From Paenibacillus cremeus (GTDB lineage: Bacteria > Bacillota > Bacilli > Paenibacillales > NBRC-103111), in NCBI RefSeq assembly GCF_007786445.1, contig NZ_VNJI01000005.1:161115-225114 (forward strand): a stretch of DNA of 64,000 bases, written 5' to 3'. The notes below the pieces were generated by a model. The model was not told where the DNA came from, made no database searches, and saw only the letters and a program-made list of their open reading frames with translations. Below, one piece after another: positions 33,255-43,155 of this stretch (positions within the stretch are counted from its first letter, which is position 1; each line of letters starts with the position of its first letter). A program made the translations under genes and the position numbers.

Positions 33255-35876
33255 TTAGCCTTGCTCACGCAGCACATAGTACGGCTGATTGGACAAGTCG
33301 GCCGCGAGGCCCGGTGCAAGCCACACATCGCCGCTCTCATTGCTCAGCTCGAACAGATAGCCGATCGGGAACGAAGAATCCGTATACGCCCCCGGAATGA
33401 CCGCCGAATAATGTCCGCTCGTATCCGTATGCAACATCGGCACGCTCTGGTACGCTTCCGCCTGATTCGCATGCCGGTACAGCAGCGTAACCTGCGTGCC
33501 GGCTCCAGGCCCGGCCACGGTTACCTTCACCTTCACCGGCTCTCCTCGGCGGAACACCTCCGGCGACTCGTGCATGACGGCTGGCCGTTCCCGCTTCACT
33601 GAAGCCGAGCTGGCCGACGCCGTCTCCTCGAACGGCTTCTGAGCGCTGCCGTCATCACTCGCGATCGCGTTTCGGTACACCTGCTCCATCGCCTCGATAT
33701 CCTTCACGATGCCTGGGAGCCGGTCGGACCAATGGCCTTTCATGAACGGCTTATATCCGAACGTAATGTCGTCGCGGTAGACGTCCTTCGTCACGGCGAC
33801 AATGCGCTCCCATGCGGAATGGGCCGTACGATAGCTGGCAAGCGCCTGCTGTACGAGCTCCGGATGGCCGAGCCGCTCGAACAGAGCATACTGTACGCCG
33901 GCGCGCAGCTTATGCGCAAAGAAGTGACCGATGCCGGCCTGCACGGCGATGTCGACGGACCAGCGTCGGAACTCTGCATCCGCTTGAGCCACCGATTGAG
34001 CAGCCGCCAGATGCCGGTCTGCGGTCTCAGCCAGCGCTTCCAGCCGGTCAGCAACCTCCAGCGGCGTTATCTTGCCCCGCAGCTTGCCCTGCAGCAAATC
34101 GTCCGCATATTCATAGATTGAATAGAAGATCGCTGTATCCAACGGACTCACCGCTCCGAACGAATGCGGCTCCGGCGTATCGAAGTCCGTTTCAGCAGGA
34201 CCGCTGCGCACGATAGCGAGGTTGTTATACATCTCCGGCCAAAAATAATTGTTCGACGCGGAAGGCAAATGTGCGGTCGTGATCAGCAGCAGAATCCGGC
34301 TGGCATGGGCGAGCGCCTGCTCGCAATCCGGTGCGGCCGCCTGGAACTGGTGCTTCAAGTAACGCTGCCACTCGCCCGCTTCAGCGTCCGGATTGTACAT
34401 CAGCCGGCCCCAGACGCGGTAGGTGTACAAATATTTCTCCCAGCCTTGACCGCCAATCTGCAGCGACTCATCCTTGTACAGCTCGCGTCCGCCTTGGGAG
34501 CCGCTGGTCTTCCGCGCCTTGAAGGACATCGGCTCGCACAGCTCTACGCCGAGGCTGCCGCAGAAGCTGCCGCTGCGCCCATATCCGGCGGCAATGGCCG
34601 GATCGCCCCACAGCAGCACCCGCTGCGTCCCGGGCCAAATGCGATGGAGAACGCCGGTGCGGCGGTTTTCGCTCAAATAATCTGCATAGCCGTAGCGCGT
34701 AAAGCGGCGATAGGTTTGGGTTACGCCCATGAGCTCGGCGCGCTCCGTCGTCGCCACAGGCAGCTCCTTGGTGCGGATCGCAGCCTGATGATACGGCAAG
34801 CCCATATGCTCCGCCCAAAACTTCGGCGACACAATAACTGGCATCCCGGTGCCGAGGGCGACCTCAAGCATTTGGGCGTCGACGCCCTTCGGATGCATGT
34901 CGATCTCGACCGTGCGTCCGCACGCGGTGATCCCTTGCATGACCTCGTTCCAGAACACATGGGATGGCTCCGGAATCCCGCCTTCATAGTGGGTGCGGAT
35001 CGTCAAGCCGTCAATATCCGGGCAAGCCTTGAGCAAGCACTCCAGCGCATCGCGGCAGTACGCCGCATGATTCGAGCTGTTCACGCCCACAACCACGTGC
35101 TGCTCATTGGGACTGTCCAGCATCTCATAAGCATGATTCCACAGCCCCAGCTGAAAATGAATCCCTCTACGCTTCGCCTCACTGCTTGCAAAACGGAGCA
35201 TTTCCAGGTTCCGCTCCTGCTCTCCTTCTTCCAAAGCTAACACCCGTACATCATGCCCTGGCACTGAGACAAAATATGGATACGCAAAGCCAAAGTAGTT
35301 GTCACGCACATTCGGATCATGACCATAGTCATAAGAAATTCCGAGCGTCAGATGCAGCCGGTTAAACCGGTGCGTCGCCAGCTCCGTCAAATACGACTCC
35401 CAGAAGCTTTTATCGTAATACCAAGGCTTATCCTCGATCTCACTGCAAAAGGAGCGGCTGATACTGCGAATCGGATTGGCCGGCGTTCCGCTGTACGAGC
35501 CGATCTCCGTCAGCGCTGCGATCGGAGCATCGCTGCATTGCACCCGGTCCGCGAGCTCGAGCAGCCCATAGATGAGGCCGCGGGCATCCGTCCCGATGAC
35601 ATTGATTTCGTCCGGCACGCTTAGAATGACGAACGATTCGGCCTCTGCGGCCAAAGCACTGCCGGTTGCCCGCAGCGCATCCTGCGCTTCTTTGGAGGAA
35701 GCGCCCAGCACGTTCAGGCGCAGCCCTTCTTCAGAAGAACCTTCGCTAACCGCGATATCTCTTTTTTCCAGCACGCTAGATAAATGAGAAATTGCCCAAG
35801 TCACCTGCTCACTGGAAGCCAGCGCATCGTTCGAGGCTCGCACCACGTTTACTTTAATCTCGTTAGCGGTTGTCAT
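33255..35876 (-). CDS. Alpha-glucuronidase-like glycoside hydrolase with C-terminal beta-sandwich
   Basis: An 873-residue protein without a signal peptide. Residues about 10-120 resemble the GH67-type N-terminal domain (INVIGTDARGLIYGLLELAD), followed by a TIM-barrel region (HRFNRLHLTLGISYDYG, IDGLTIRTHYEGGIPE) and a helical part. The last 110 residues form a beta-sandwich module (FRRGEPVKVKVTVAG). Proteins of this type are usually named alpha-glucuronidase family, but activity has rarely been shown. ATG at 35876 is preferred; a GTG 12 bases upstream is possible. It is the last gene of the long operon and ends at the terminator near 33.2 kb. Confidence 0.75.
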   Translation of the reverse strand: MTTANEIKVNVVRASNDALASSEQVTWAISHLSSVLEKRDIAVSEGSSEEGLRLNVLGASSKEAQDALRATGSALAAEAESFVILSVPDEINVIGTDARGLIYGLLELADRVQCSDAPIAALTEIGSYSGTPANPIRSISRSFCSEIEDKPWYYDKSFWESYLTELATHRFNRLHLTLGISYDYGHDPNVRDNYFGFAYPYFVSVPGHDVRVLALEEGEQERNLEMLRFASSEAKRRGIHFQLGLWNHAYEMLDSPNEQHVVVGVNSSNHAAYCRDALECLLKACPDIDGLTIRTHYEGGIPEPSHVFWNEVMQGITACGRTVEIDMHPKGVDAQMLEVALGTGMPVIVSPKFWAEHMGLPYHQAAIRTKELPVATTERAELMGVTQTYRRFTRYGYADYLSENRRTGVLHRIWPGTQRVLLWGDPAIAAGYGRSGSFCGSLGVELCEPMSFKARKTSGSQGGRELYKDESLQIGGQGWEKYLYTYRVWGRLMYNPDAEAGEWQRYLKHQFQAAAPDCEQALAHASRILLLITTAHLPSASNNYFWPEMYNNLAIVRSGPAETDFDTPEPHSFGAVSPLDTAIFYSIYEYADDLLQGKLRGKITPLEVADRLEALAETADRHLAAAQSVAQADAEFRRWSVDIAVQAGIGHFFAHKLRAGVQYALFERLGHPELVQQALASYRTAHSAWERIVAVTKDVYRDDITFGYKPFMKGHWSDRLPGIVKDIEAMEQVYRNAIASDDGSAQKPFEETASASSASVKRERPAVMHESPEVFRRGEPVKVKVTVAGPGAGTQVTLLYRHANQAEAYQSVPMLHTDTSGHYSAVIPGAYTDSSFPIGYLFELSNESGDVWLAPGLAADLSNQPYYVLREQG

Positions 35877-35916
35877 AGCGTTTCGCACACCTCTTTTTGG
35901 ATGAATGGAGTTAGAA

Positions 35917-36747
35917 TTAAACAGCCAGTCCTTGCTCTTTCAGCCACACCTTCAAAGGCACATCCCCGTCGGTCGGCGTATAGTATCCGTTGCAGTTCAG
36001 GCCATCTCCGAGCATTTGGCGTCGGATCGGGTTTGATTGTTCCAGCAGCTCTTCCACCATCGTCATGTCGTCCTTGCGGCGGATCCAACGGTAGCCGTAG
36101 CCGTAGAACAGCACCTTGCGGGTAATATCCGACCAGTTCGTGCTGGCTGCATGCCATAGGCGGCGGTCAAAGAACACGGCCGTACCCGGCTTTACGCAAA
36201 CCGGAATCGCGCCCTCCGGCTGCCCCATGCCATTGTCAGACAGAGACATCGTATCTTGGAGGTGACTGTTCGGCACAATCCAGAAATTGCCCCGTCCGGG
36301 CTCGGCGAGATCGGATAGGAAGTAAGCAACCTTGAGCGACAGTCGAGGGCGCGGATGCGTTTCCATCTCCAGGTTGGCGCGACCGCTGTCCTGATGCCAG
36401 CCGAACGTTTTATCGCTCTGCTCCTGCCCCGAAGGAGGGGTGACGATCAGGTGGGTGTGGTACATGTAGATGTTCCAGCCGAGCAGACCCCATACTTTGG
36501 GCAGCACCTTCTCGTAATCGACCAGATCGAGAAACATCTGATGATCCTTGACGAAATCGGTGTAAAACATCGCCTTCTGCGGGTCCTGGCCTTCACTGAG
36601 CTTGCGCGCATGGATGCGGTCGACTTCGACGGTCAGCGCTTGAACCTGCTCGGGAGAAAGCACATTTTCCAAAATGAGATACCCGGTCTGATTAAACGTG
36701 TTACGTTCCTCTTCCGTTAAGCTGTACTGCAAGCACGATTCATTCAT
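35917..36747 (-). CDS. PhyH-family Fe(II)/2-oxoglutarate dioxygenase in the glycan operon
   Basis: A 276-residue oxygenase. The metal triad is H118-x-D120 in FGWHQDSGR and H199 in DRRLWHAAS; R210 is a plausible 2-oxoglutarate ligand. LIVTPPSGQ and RPRLSLKVAYFLSD are family blocks. Within a sugar operon it may hydroxylate or O-demethylate a decorated sugar; this is inference. ATG at 36747 follows GGGAGG, and 31 bases separate it from the binding-protein gene before it. It is about as distant from the other PhyH protein here as family members usually are, so it is not a recent duplicate. Confidence 0.88.
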   Translation of the reverse strand: MNESCLQYSLTEEERNTFNQTGYLILENVLSPEQVQALTVEVDRIHARKLSEGQDPQKAMFYTDFVKDHQMFLDLVDYEKVLPKVWGLLGWNIYMYHTHLIVTPPSGQEQSDKTFGWHQDSGRANLEMETHPRPRLSLKVAYFLSDLAEPGRGNFWIVPNSHLQDTMSLSDNGMGQPEGAIPVCVKPGTAVFFDRRLWHAASTNWSDITRKVLFYGYGYRWIRRKDDMTMVEELLEQSNPIRRQMLGDGLNCNGYYTPTDGDVPLKVWLKEQGLAV

Positions 36748-36778
36748 TGGATTGGCCTCCCGAATTGGTTCATTTGGT

Positions 36779-38368
36779 TTATTTATAATAGCTGTAAGCT
36801 TTGGCAAACTCTTGATAAGCCTTCTTGAATTCCGGCATGCTGTTTAATTTGGCGACGTACGCTTTGTACTCATCCATCGAGATTTGCCCGACGATCGCCT
36901 TCGTCATCATCGCTTTCCACTCATCGGTGTATTTCGGCCATACATTCACCCACGAATCCGAGATCAGCCAGGTAAAAATGTTATACACGCCGAGCTTCTC
37001 GTAATCGGCCACTTCTTTTCGCTTATTCTCGATGTACTCCTTAGGCGCTCCCGGATTGTCGACCTTGCCCCACTTCACATAAGCGAAGACGCCGGCGCCA
37101 AGGCTGGTCGTATTGACTTCCTTCACCGACAGGTCCGTAGGCACCTTCTCCCCGTTGACGACCTTGTAGTGAACGCCTTCCACACCGCTGTAGCCAAAAT
37201 CCGTGATCTCCTGGGAGGCTGTGGCGTCGAAGTATTTGAGCATTTGCTTCATTTTCGCTTCAGGCACCTTTTTCGAGATAAAAATCCCGCCGTTGACCCC
37301 TGTCGACAAATCCGCTGCGTAGCCGCCCGGTCCTTTGAGCGGAGGCGTAGCGACAATTTTGGCGTTCGGCTGCACTTTCTTGGCCTGCAATTCAAAATCA
37401 TAATGATAACGCGTGCTTCGGATATAGGTCGCCGCTTTGCCGGTGCCGATCGCTTCCTCCATCTGCGTGCGCTTCATCGTCATGAATTCCTTCGGCAGGC
37501 TGCCGTCCGAATACAGCCCTCGCAGCCATTCGACCATGGAGGTGTACTCGTTCGTGAGCTCATGCCAAATGAGGCCCTTATCGCTGTCATAGTGCGGAGC
37601 GAAAGCCCCAAAACCCGCCTCAAACGGACTGACGCCTTCGTTAATTCCGACGATCCCCATCGTGTCCTTTTGCCCGTTGCCGTCCGGGTCGCCGTTCACA
37701 ATCGCTTTTAGCGCGGCACGGTATTCATCCAGCGTGGTCGGCACCGGAAGGTTCAGCTTATCCAGCCAGTCCTTGCGGATGTTGACCGTGTTGTCGATGA
37801 GCGAGCGGGAGCGCGGCAGGGCGTAAATTTTTCCGTCGACGGAAAGGAATTTCTGCCAACCCGGAGGCGTGTTGTTCTTCAAGTTCGGATACTGGCTCAG
37901 GTCGCCCAAGTAAGGAGTCAAATCCCAAAACGCACCTTGGCGGACCGCATTGATCATCGAGACGGTGAGGCCTTGGTTCGGGTAAGCGATTACTTCCGGA
38001 AGATCCCCGGAGGCGAGCACCAGGTCAAGCTTCGTAATGACGTCACCCGAAGGCACCCAGTTCGCGTCAAGCTTGACGTTCAGCCGCTTCTGCCATTCCG
38101 ACCAAAACGCGTTGTTCATATCAGGCATCTCATTGTACAGACCGCCAAAGATTTGAATCGTCAGCGGCTTCCCGTCACTTGCTGCGGCAGTGCTCGACTT
38201 ATCTTGACCCGCCGCCGCACCTCCAGTACCCACAGTACCGCCAGCACTGCCAGTACCACCCGTACTGCCGGCGCCCGAGCAGCCGCTAACCGCCAACGCC
38301 AGCGCACAGCTTAGCGCGACCGACATATTCGTTTTTGTCCGCCAGTTCCATCGTGAGCTCAAGTTCAA
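36779..38368 (-). CDS. Solute-binding lipoprotein, second glycan locus (internal copy)
   Basis: A 529-residue extracellular sugar-binding protein. A signal peptide ends at lipobox VSGC, and a Gly/Thr/Ala-rich linker follows. It shares LVLASGDLPEVIAYP, QGAFWDLTPYLG and the calcium-type loop DPDGNGQKDTMG with its paralogue at 54578-56167; both are 529 residues and align along their length. The two may deliver different ligands to one permease pair (44248-46105). The TTG at 38368 has GGGGGAG six bases upstream. It sits between a GHL6-type hydrolase and a PhyH oxygenase gene. Confidence 0.9.
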   Translation of the reverse strand: MNLSSRWNWRTKTNMSVALSCALALAVSGCSGAGSTGGTGSAGGTVGTGGAAAGQDKSSTAAASDGKPLTIQIFGGLYNEMPDMNNAFWSEWQKRLNVKLDANWVPSGDVITKLDLVLASGDLPEVIAYPNQGLTVSMINAVRQGAFWDLTPYLGDLSQYPNLKNNTPPGWQKFLSVDGKIYALPRSRSLIDNTVNIRKDWLDKLNLPVPTTLDEYRAALKAIVNGDPDGNGQKDTMGIVGINEGVSPFEAGFGAFAPHYDSDKGLIWHELTNEYTSMVEWLRGLYSDGSLPKEFMTMKRTQMEEAIGTGKAATYIRSTRYHYDFELQAKKVQPNAKIVATPPLKGPGGYAADLSTGVNGGIFISKKVPEAKMKQMLKYFDATASQEITDFGYSGVEGVHYKVVNGEKVPTDLSVKEVNTTSLGAGVFAYVKWGKVDNPGAPKEYIENKRKEVADYEKLGVYNIFTWLISDSWVNVWPKYTDEWKAMMTKAIVGQISMDEYKAYVAKLNSMPEFKKAYQEFAKAYSYYK

Positions 38369-38407
38369 GCTGTTCTCCCCCTCGAATGTAGTGAGATAGT
38401 GAAATTG

Positions 38408-40555
38408 TTACTCCAGAATGAGCAGTTCATGATCTGTGATCGAGTCGATCCGAACGGTAACTTTAGAACCTCTAATCTCAGGGACCACCTGCTGACCGGA
38501 TACTTTGCATTGCACGCTTGCCGGCACGAAATCATCCATTTGGATGGAGATCGTGATCTGGCCTACCGGGTAATGCTCCTCTAAATAGCCCGGATCTTGG
38601 TTAGCGCCGCTAAGATTGAGCACATGCACAATGAACCGGTCATCCTGACGGTACAGCTTGCAATCCAGGTAGCCCGGGCCTTCCACCTGCATCGGCAGCA
38701 CATCCGCCGCCGCCCACTTGACCGCGTTAGCAAGCAGATCGCCTTGATCCGGCAGGTGGGTACGGCCATAGCAGCGATCGACGTCCCCGGCCAAATACAC
38801 AATACGGCCACCTGATGCGTGTTCTCCCGCTAGCAGGACCGGGATATCGGTCTCCCGCTCGCGCACCCAGCTGAATTCCGGCGGATAGATCGGATAGGAC
38901 GGAATGTACGTGGCCAGCGGCTTCAACTGCTCGCCGGCTTGCACCCGATGGAGATATCCGCCGAACGGGAGAATATCGGTTTTCTCGAAGCCTGCCAAGA
39001 TCGGATGGCGCTCCTCCTCAGACGGGAGTCTGAAATAATTGTGCGCTTCATAATACGCCCAGTTCGAGGACTGCTTGCCCACGGCTCCGACCGTTTCGTT
39101 CAAATGGCGCAGGCCGATGGCCGCTTCCAGCGGGAATTCGCTGCGCTTCTCCCCCCACTCGTCGAGCGTCGCTGTCGCACCGGTCAACACCAAGCTGCCT
39201 CCGGACTCGACGAACCGGCGCACGGACTCGCACTGCCCATCGGTCATGGCTGCCAGATCCGGCAGAATCAGCACATCCAGGTGATGAGCCTCTCGGTCGA
39301 TATGATCCGCGTGAACCGGGATGAACGGAATTCGGGCCCGCGTGAGCGCTTGCACAAACCCATGCCACGGCAGCGCCACCTTCTCGTCGGCGTCCTCCCG
39401 ACCGTAGAATTCGGTATTTTCCTGGCTCCAGATAAGGCCTACGCTCGCCACTGGCAGACGGTTGTACAGATACATCTCATTCTCCTCATGCCACTGCATG
39501 ACCGGCGGCGCATTGTCGTATTGGCGCCGATCCTCCTGCACCGCTCCTACGTGGTGGTACCAAGGGGATATCCCTCCAGCCATCCCTTCCAGCATCCACA
39601 GCCTCGTCTCCTTCGGAGGCATGCTGCCTTGGCGGAACGCCCGGACGCCGCGAATATAATTCGCCATGCTCTCCGGGATGATCGCGTCCCAGCCGGCCAC
39701 CCCATGCAGCAGCTGGCCGTTGAGGCTGTTTTGCTCGAAGCCGTTGAGGCTGTCCCTCGACTGGTGGTCGCACATGACGATTCGGGAGCGCTCGCCGACC
39801 TCCTTCAGATCGCAGAAGGAGGCATGCGTCTTGACCGGATTCGCGTTGACCATTCCAAGCCATAGGCAATCGGCACCGCCGTACTGCGCGGTGATTTGAT
39901 TGAACAAATCCCAGTTTTCGATACGGCAGCTGTAGCTCCACTTGATCCACTGGCGGTACGCCGGATCGTTCCAGTCGGAAGCCTTGGGCAGCTCCAAGCC
40001 TGAGGCTGCTTTGAACTTGCTCCGGCAATGCTCACAGTGGCAAATCGTATTGCGGCCAACCCCGGTCCAGCTGTTATCGGTAAAGCCGTCCGGACCGTAC
40101 TTGACTATAATTTCTTTGAGCACCTCCGGGATGTACTCCTTGTAGTAATCGCTGTTAATGCACGAAAAGTATCGTCCATCCGCGGTTAGCGGCTTGCCCT
40201 CAGCGTTCACCACAAACCAGTCGGGATGCGCGTCATAAAATGCTTGAGTCGCCCGGTTAATGTCCATGCGAGCCAGGACGGCCAGGCCTTCGCTTCGGGC
40301 CTCCGTGACCCATTCCCCGAACAAGTCGCGCTCTCCCAGCCCCTCCGCCCGATACTGCAGCTCCAATGAGCTTGGGTAGTAGGCGACGATGCCCCCCGCA
40401 TTGATGATGACACCCTGAACCCGGGTCTCGCGCCAATACTGCTTCCACCAAGCCATATCACAGCTAACGGGGTCCATCTCCGTCAGATTCGTCTGGCCCC
40501 AGCGGAACGTCCGCCGGTACCACGGCAAGCTAGTGCTATTGCTGTCGTTTGCCAT
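38408..40555 (-). CDS. GHL6 / GH42M-type putative glycoside hydrolase
   Basis: A 715-residue cytoplasmic protein. The N-terminal barrel resembles the GHL6 family (GVIINAGGIVAYYPS at about 49-63, TDNSWTGVG, and a CHCEHCRSKF cysteine motif near 170-180). The middle, from about 360, resembles the beta-galactosidase trimerisation domain (ALTRARIPFIPVHADHIDREA, LILPDLAAMTDGQCE, GGSLVLTGATATLDEWG). This combination is found in presumed glycosidases of GH42/GH29-like fold with unknown substrates. ATG at 40555 follows AAGGAG. It is 17 bases after the alpha-glucuronidase-like gene and 39 before the binding protein, all in one operon. Confidence 0.75.
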   Translation of the reverse strand: MANDSNSTSLPWYRRTFRWGQTNLTEMDPVSCDMAWWKQYWRETRVQGVIINAGGIVAYYPSSLELQYRAEGLGERDLFGEWVTEARSEGLAVLARMDINRATQAFYDAHPDWFVVNAEGKPLTADGRYFSCINSDYYKEYIPEVLKEIIVKYGPDGFTDNSWTGVGRNTICHCEHCRSKFKAASGLELPKASDWNDPAYRQWIKWSYSCRIENWDLFNQITAQYGGADCLWLGMVNANPVKTHASFCDLKEVGERSRIVMCDHQSRDSLNGFEQNSLNGQLLHGVAGWDAIIPESMANYIRGVRAFRQGSMPPKETRLWMLEGMAGGISPWYHHVGAVQEDRRQYDNAPPVMQWHEENEMYLYNRLPVASVGLIWSQENTEFYGREDADEKVALPWHGFVQALTRARIPFIPVHADHIDREAHHLDVLILPDLAAMTDGQCESVRRFVESGGSLVLTGATATLDEWGEKRSEFPLEAAIGLRHLNETVGAVGKQSSNWAYYEAHNYFRLPSEEERHPILAGFEKTDILPFGGYLHRVQAGEQLKPLATYIPSYPIYPPEFSWVRERETDIPVLLAGEHASGGRIVYLAGDVDRCYGRTHLPDQGDLLANAVKWAAADVLPMQVEGPGYLDCKLYRQDDRFIVHVLNLSGANQDPGYLEEHYPVGQITISIQMDDFVPASVQCKVSGQQVVPEIRGSKVTVRIDSITDHELLILE

Positions 40556-40572
40556 CCCAGAAGCATCTCCTT

Positions 40573-42669
40573 TTAGTTCATGCTGTTGTTGTATCGGCGA
40601 GCGAGCTCCACATCCCGGCGCACGTCCTCCAAGTAAAACGGATAACCGAAGGTGCGTTTCACCCGAGCCATAAAATAAGGCTTATTATGCAGGCTCCAGT
40701 AATAGCCCAGCTTCTCCCAGTGGGCCACCGCTTGCTCCAGTGCCGCCACCGCCTTGTCCTTATGCGCCGCACGACCGCTCAGCTCGAACCGGTTCAGCTC
40801 CAGCGCAGCGGTAAACTTGCACGCGTAATACCGGCCCATTTCCACATATGCTCGCAGATCATACAGCGTACATTCCGCATGGCCTCCCCGCAGCTCGCCC
40901 AGCTCATCCTCCAGCCGGTCCGCCATCCGCTCAGTTTCCGCCGAAGCCTCCTGCAAAATGCGCAGGATGTCGGCCGGATTTTCGCCGTAAGCAGCTAACG
41001 CTTCCTTCAAGCCACCCTCTGCCTCCGCTAGTGCATACTCACGGATCGACATGACCCCTACGCCAGGCATCGCTTTCCCGTGAACGAAATCGACCACTGT
41101 TTTGAAGCCGCTGACCTGCGACAAGCAGCTTTCCGCGTGCCATTGGAAGTCGTAATCAATCCAGAACAGCCGGTTGACGGCGGGAATGATGCGGGACGCC
41201 TGCTGCAGCGCATCGACAAAATCAGGCGCATGTGCCGGACCGTAATGCTCCCTGAGCAAGTAAGGCCATACCGCAGCTTCCGTATCGGGATTGTACGCGA
41301 GTCGTCCCCACAGCTGGAATTGGTACAGATGCCGCTCGAAATCGTAGGTCCAGGTTTTGTGCCCATAATCCGCATGCTGGAAATCCCGTCCCCACAAGTA
41401 GCCGTCCGAGCCCCAGTAAAAGCCTTTGATATACGGCTTCAGCATGCCTTTTACGTAGTCGCGCACATAGGCAGGGTCGCCCCAGCGATGCGAGAACACG
41501 TCGTCATTGCGGACGGTATACAGCACCTGCGTCGTCTCGAGGTCAATGCCCTCCCACGCCTGCCACAGCTTCTCAAATTGCGGCTCAGGGTGCGAATAGC
41601 AGTGAGCGTTGGAGTACTTCCAGCTAATATAAAATTGGCTCGGATCAAACAGAGGCTGCACCATGTCCTTGATCTCTTTGCCCGCATTTTGCATGTTTGT
41701 CCGGTGGATAAAAGGAATATCCCGCCCGGACTGCTTGATCGCTTCAACATAAGTTTCAATAATCCATTGCTCCCGCTCGTAGCCGCTGCCGTCCATCCAT
41801 TCGCTCGCCGATGTGCCAAGCCCCTTCAGCTCCGGATAAGTGATCAGGATTTGCAGCACCATTTCGCGGATATAGTCGCGGACGATCTCCGATTGACCGC
41901 GGAAGCGATTGAGCGGCAGCCCCACCCGATGGATCAGATCATCATACATATTGCCGTGATCGCCGACGATCTCAGGCAGCCCCAGCCCGCGCGCCGCCTC
42001 CGGGATGAGACGAATATTCCACGTGAATAGGAAAATATCGATGCCGCGGTTCGCCGCATGCCGGAACAGCTCCCTGAACATCCGGATGTTGCGGTCGATC
42101 TCCACATCGCTGAACGGATTGGCCGCCCGGAACTTCGGAGACACGACCATCAGATGGTACGGATGCTCCGACCAGAGGCTCAAACAGTTGTACCGGTTCA
42201 GCGCCAGCATATCGATGTACGATTTCCAGAACTCAATGTCCATGCACGTTTGCTCGTTTAGAACGAACGGATCGCCCGAATCGAACGGTGCGTACGGCAG
42301 GTTGTATTTGATCCCTCGAATGCCAAGCGCGGGCTTCTGAGTCAGCAGCTCCCCATCGTTCAAATCCGCGCCGCGTCCCAGCCGCTCAGCCCACTCCAAG
42401 CAGCCGTACATGACGCCTCTCGAGTCTGAGCCCTCGATCCGGATCACGCCGCCTGTGCGAGTGATGCCAAACGCTTGGTCGTCGTACTTCTGCTTTTGTC
42501 CTCTCGGGGTCGATAGCTTGCTAATGACGATCCCCGTGGACGGGTCGAGCGCCGTGCCCTGCTGGGCGAATTGTTCTATGTAATAAACATCGTTTCTTTC
42601 CAAGCTCTTCTTGATTTGATCGACTCCGAAACGAATTACCTCATCCTTATGGTCAAAAATCAGCTTCAA
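40573..42669 (-). CDS. Alpha-glucuronidase-like protein, second type
   Basis: A 698-residue protein. Its N-terminus (ITRTGGVIRIEGSDSRGVMYGCLEWAERLG) is the GH67-type N-terminal domain, and a barrel region follows (MDIEFWKSYIDMLALNRYN, FLFTWNIRLIPEAARGLGLPE, YPELKGLGTSASEWMDG). Sequence similarity to the 873-residue protein at 33255 is limited to fold-level motifs. No signal peptide. The TTG at 42669 is supported by GGAGGA seven bases upstream. The two proteins may act on the same uronic-acid substrate in sequence, which cannot be tested from sequence. Confidence 0.75.
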   Translation of the reverse strand: MKLIFDHKDEVIRFGVDQIKKSLERNDVYYIEQFAQQGTALDPSTGIVISKLSTPRGQKQKYDDQAFGITRTGGVIRIEGSDSRGVMYGCLEWAERLGRGADLNDGELLTQKPALGIRGIKYNLPYAPFDSGDPFVLNEQTCMDIEFWKSYIDMLALNRYNCLSLWSEHPYHLMVVSPKFRAANPFSDVEIDRNIRMFRELFRHAANRGIDIFLFTWNIRLIPEAARGLGLPEIVGDHGNMYDDLIHRVGLPLNRFRGQSEIVRDYIREMVLQILITYPELKGLGTSASEWMDGSGYEREQWIIETYVEAIKQSGRDIPFIHRTNMQNAGKEIKDMVQPLFDPSQFYISWKYSNAHCYSHPEPQFEKLWQAWEGIDLETTQVLYTVRNDDVFSHRWGDPAYVRDYVKGMLKPYIKGFYWGSDGYLWGRDFQHADYGHKTWTYDFERHLYQFQLWGRLAYNPDTEAAVWPYLLREHYGPAHAPDFVDALQQASRIIPAVNRLFWIDYDFQWHAESCLSQVSGFKTVVDFVHGKAMPGVGVMSIREYALAEAEGGLKEALAAYGENPADILRILQEASAETERMADRLEDELGELRGGHAECTLYDLRAYVEMGRYYACKFTAALELNRFELSGRAAHKDKAVAALEQAVAHWEKLGYYWSLHNKPYFMARVKRTFGYPFYLEDVRRDVELARRYNNSMN

Positions 42670-42681
42670 CGCTTTTTCCTC

Positions 42682-43119
42682 CTACACATGCAATATGATC
42701 CAGCCGTCCTCCACCGTCACCGGGTAGGTGTCAATGCGCACTTCCTCTTCTTCCGGAGCTTCTACCGCAACCGCTGCCGCTGACGTCCCCTGCTCTACAG
42801 TCACGTCATACGTTTTGACCAAGCACTTGTGCGGATCGTAGATCGACTTGCCGTTCGTCAGATCGAACTCCCAGCCATGCCACGGGCAGCGCAAAATCTC
42901 CCCCTCGCGCCCGTACTTGTACTCTCCCGGCGGCGCGGTCAGCGTCATGCCGGTAACACGGCCCTTGCACAGAGGCGCCCCTTGATGGGGGCACGCGTTG
43001 CGCAAGGCGTAATACGTCCCGTTCACATTAAACACGCCGATGGAGCGGTTTTCTACGAGGACGATTTTGCGTTCGCCTGGGGGCAGCTCGGTCACTCTTC
43101 CAACTACATGCGTGGACAT
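42682..43119 (-). CDS. Rieske [2Fe-2S] protein, stand-alone
   Basis: A 145-residue soluble Rieske protein. The cluster ligands are C43-x-H45 in ACPHQGAPLC and C78-x2-H81 in RCPWHGWEF. The last 40 residues form an acidic tail (PEEEEVRIDTYPVTVEDG). Proteins like this serve as ferredoxins for ring-hydroxylating or demethylating oxygenases, but neither a large oxygenase subunit nor a reductase is seen in the window. It follows the amidohydrolase gene by 36 bases; that pair may form a unit. The function, electron carrier or redox sensor, is unknown. Confidence 0.9.
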   Translation of the reverse strand: MSTHVVGRVTELPPGERKIVLVENRSIGVFNVNGTYYALRNACPHQGAPLCKGRVTGMTLTAPPGEYKYGREGEILRCPWHGWEFDLTNGKSIYDPHKCLVKTYDVTVEQGTSAAAVAVEAPEEEEVRIDTYPVTVEDGWIILHV

Positions 43120-43155
43120 TTCGACGTTCCTCCTCTTTGCATCTGCATCTGGATG

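Noticed and set aside
38210..38290. Tandem repeat in the binding-protein gene at 36779-38368
   Set aside because: It is the Gly/Thr/Ala-rich linker behind the lipid anchor, a low-complexity coding segment, not a mobile or regulatory repeat.
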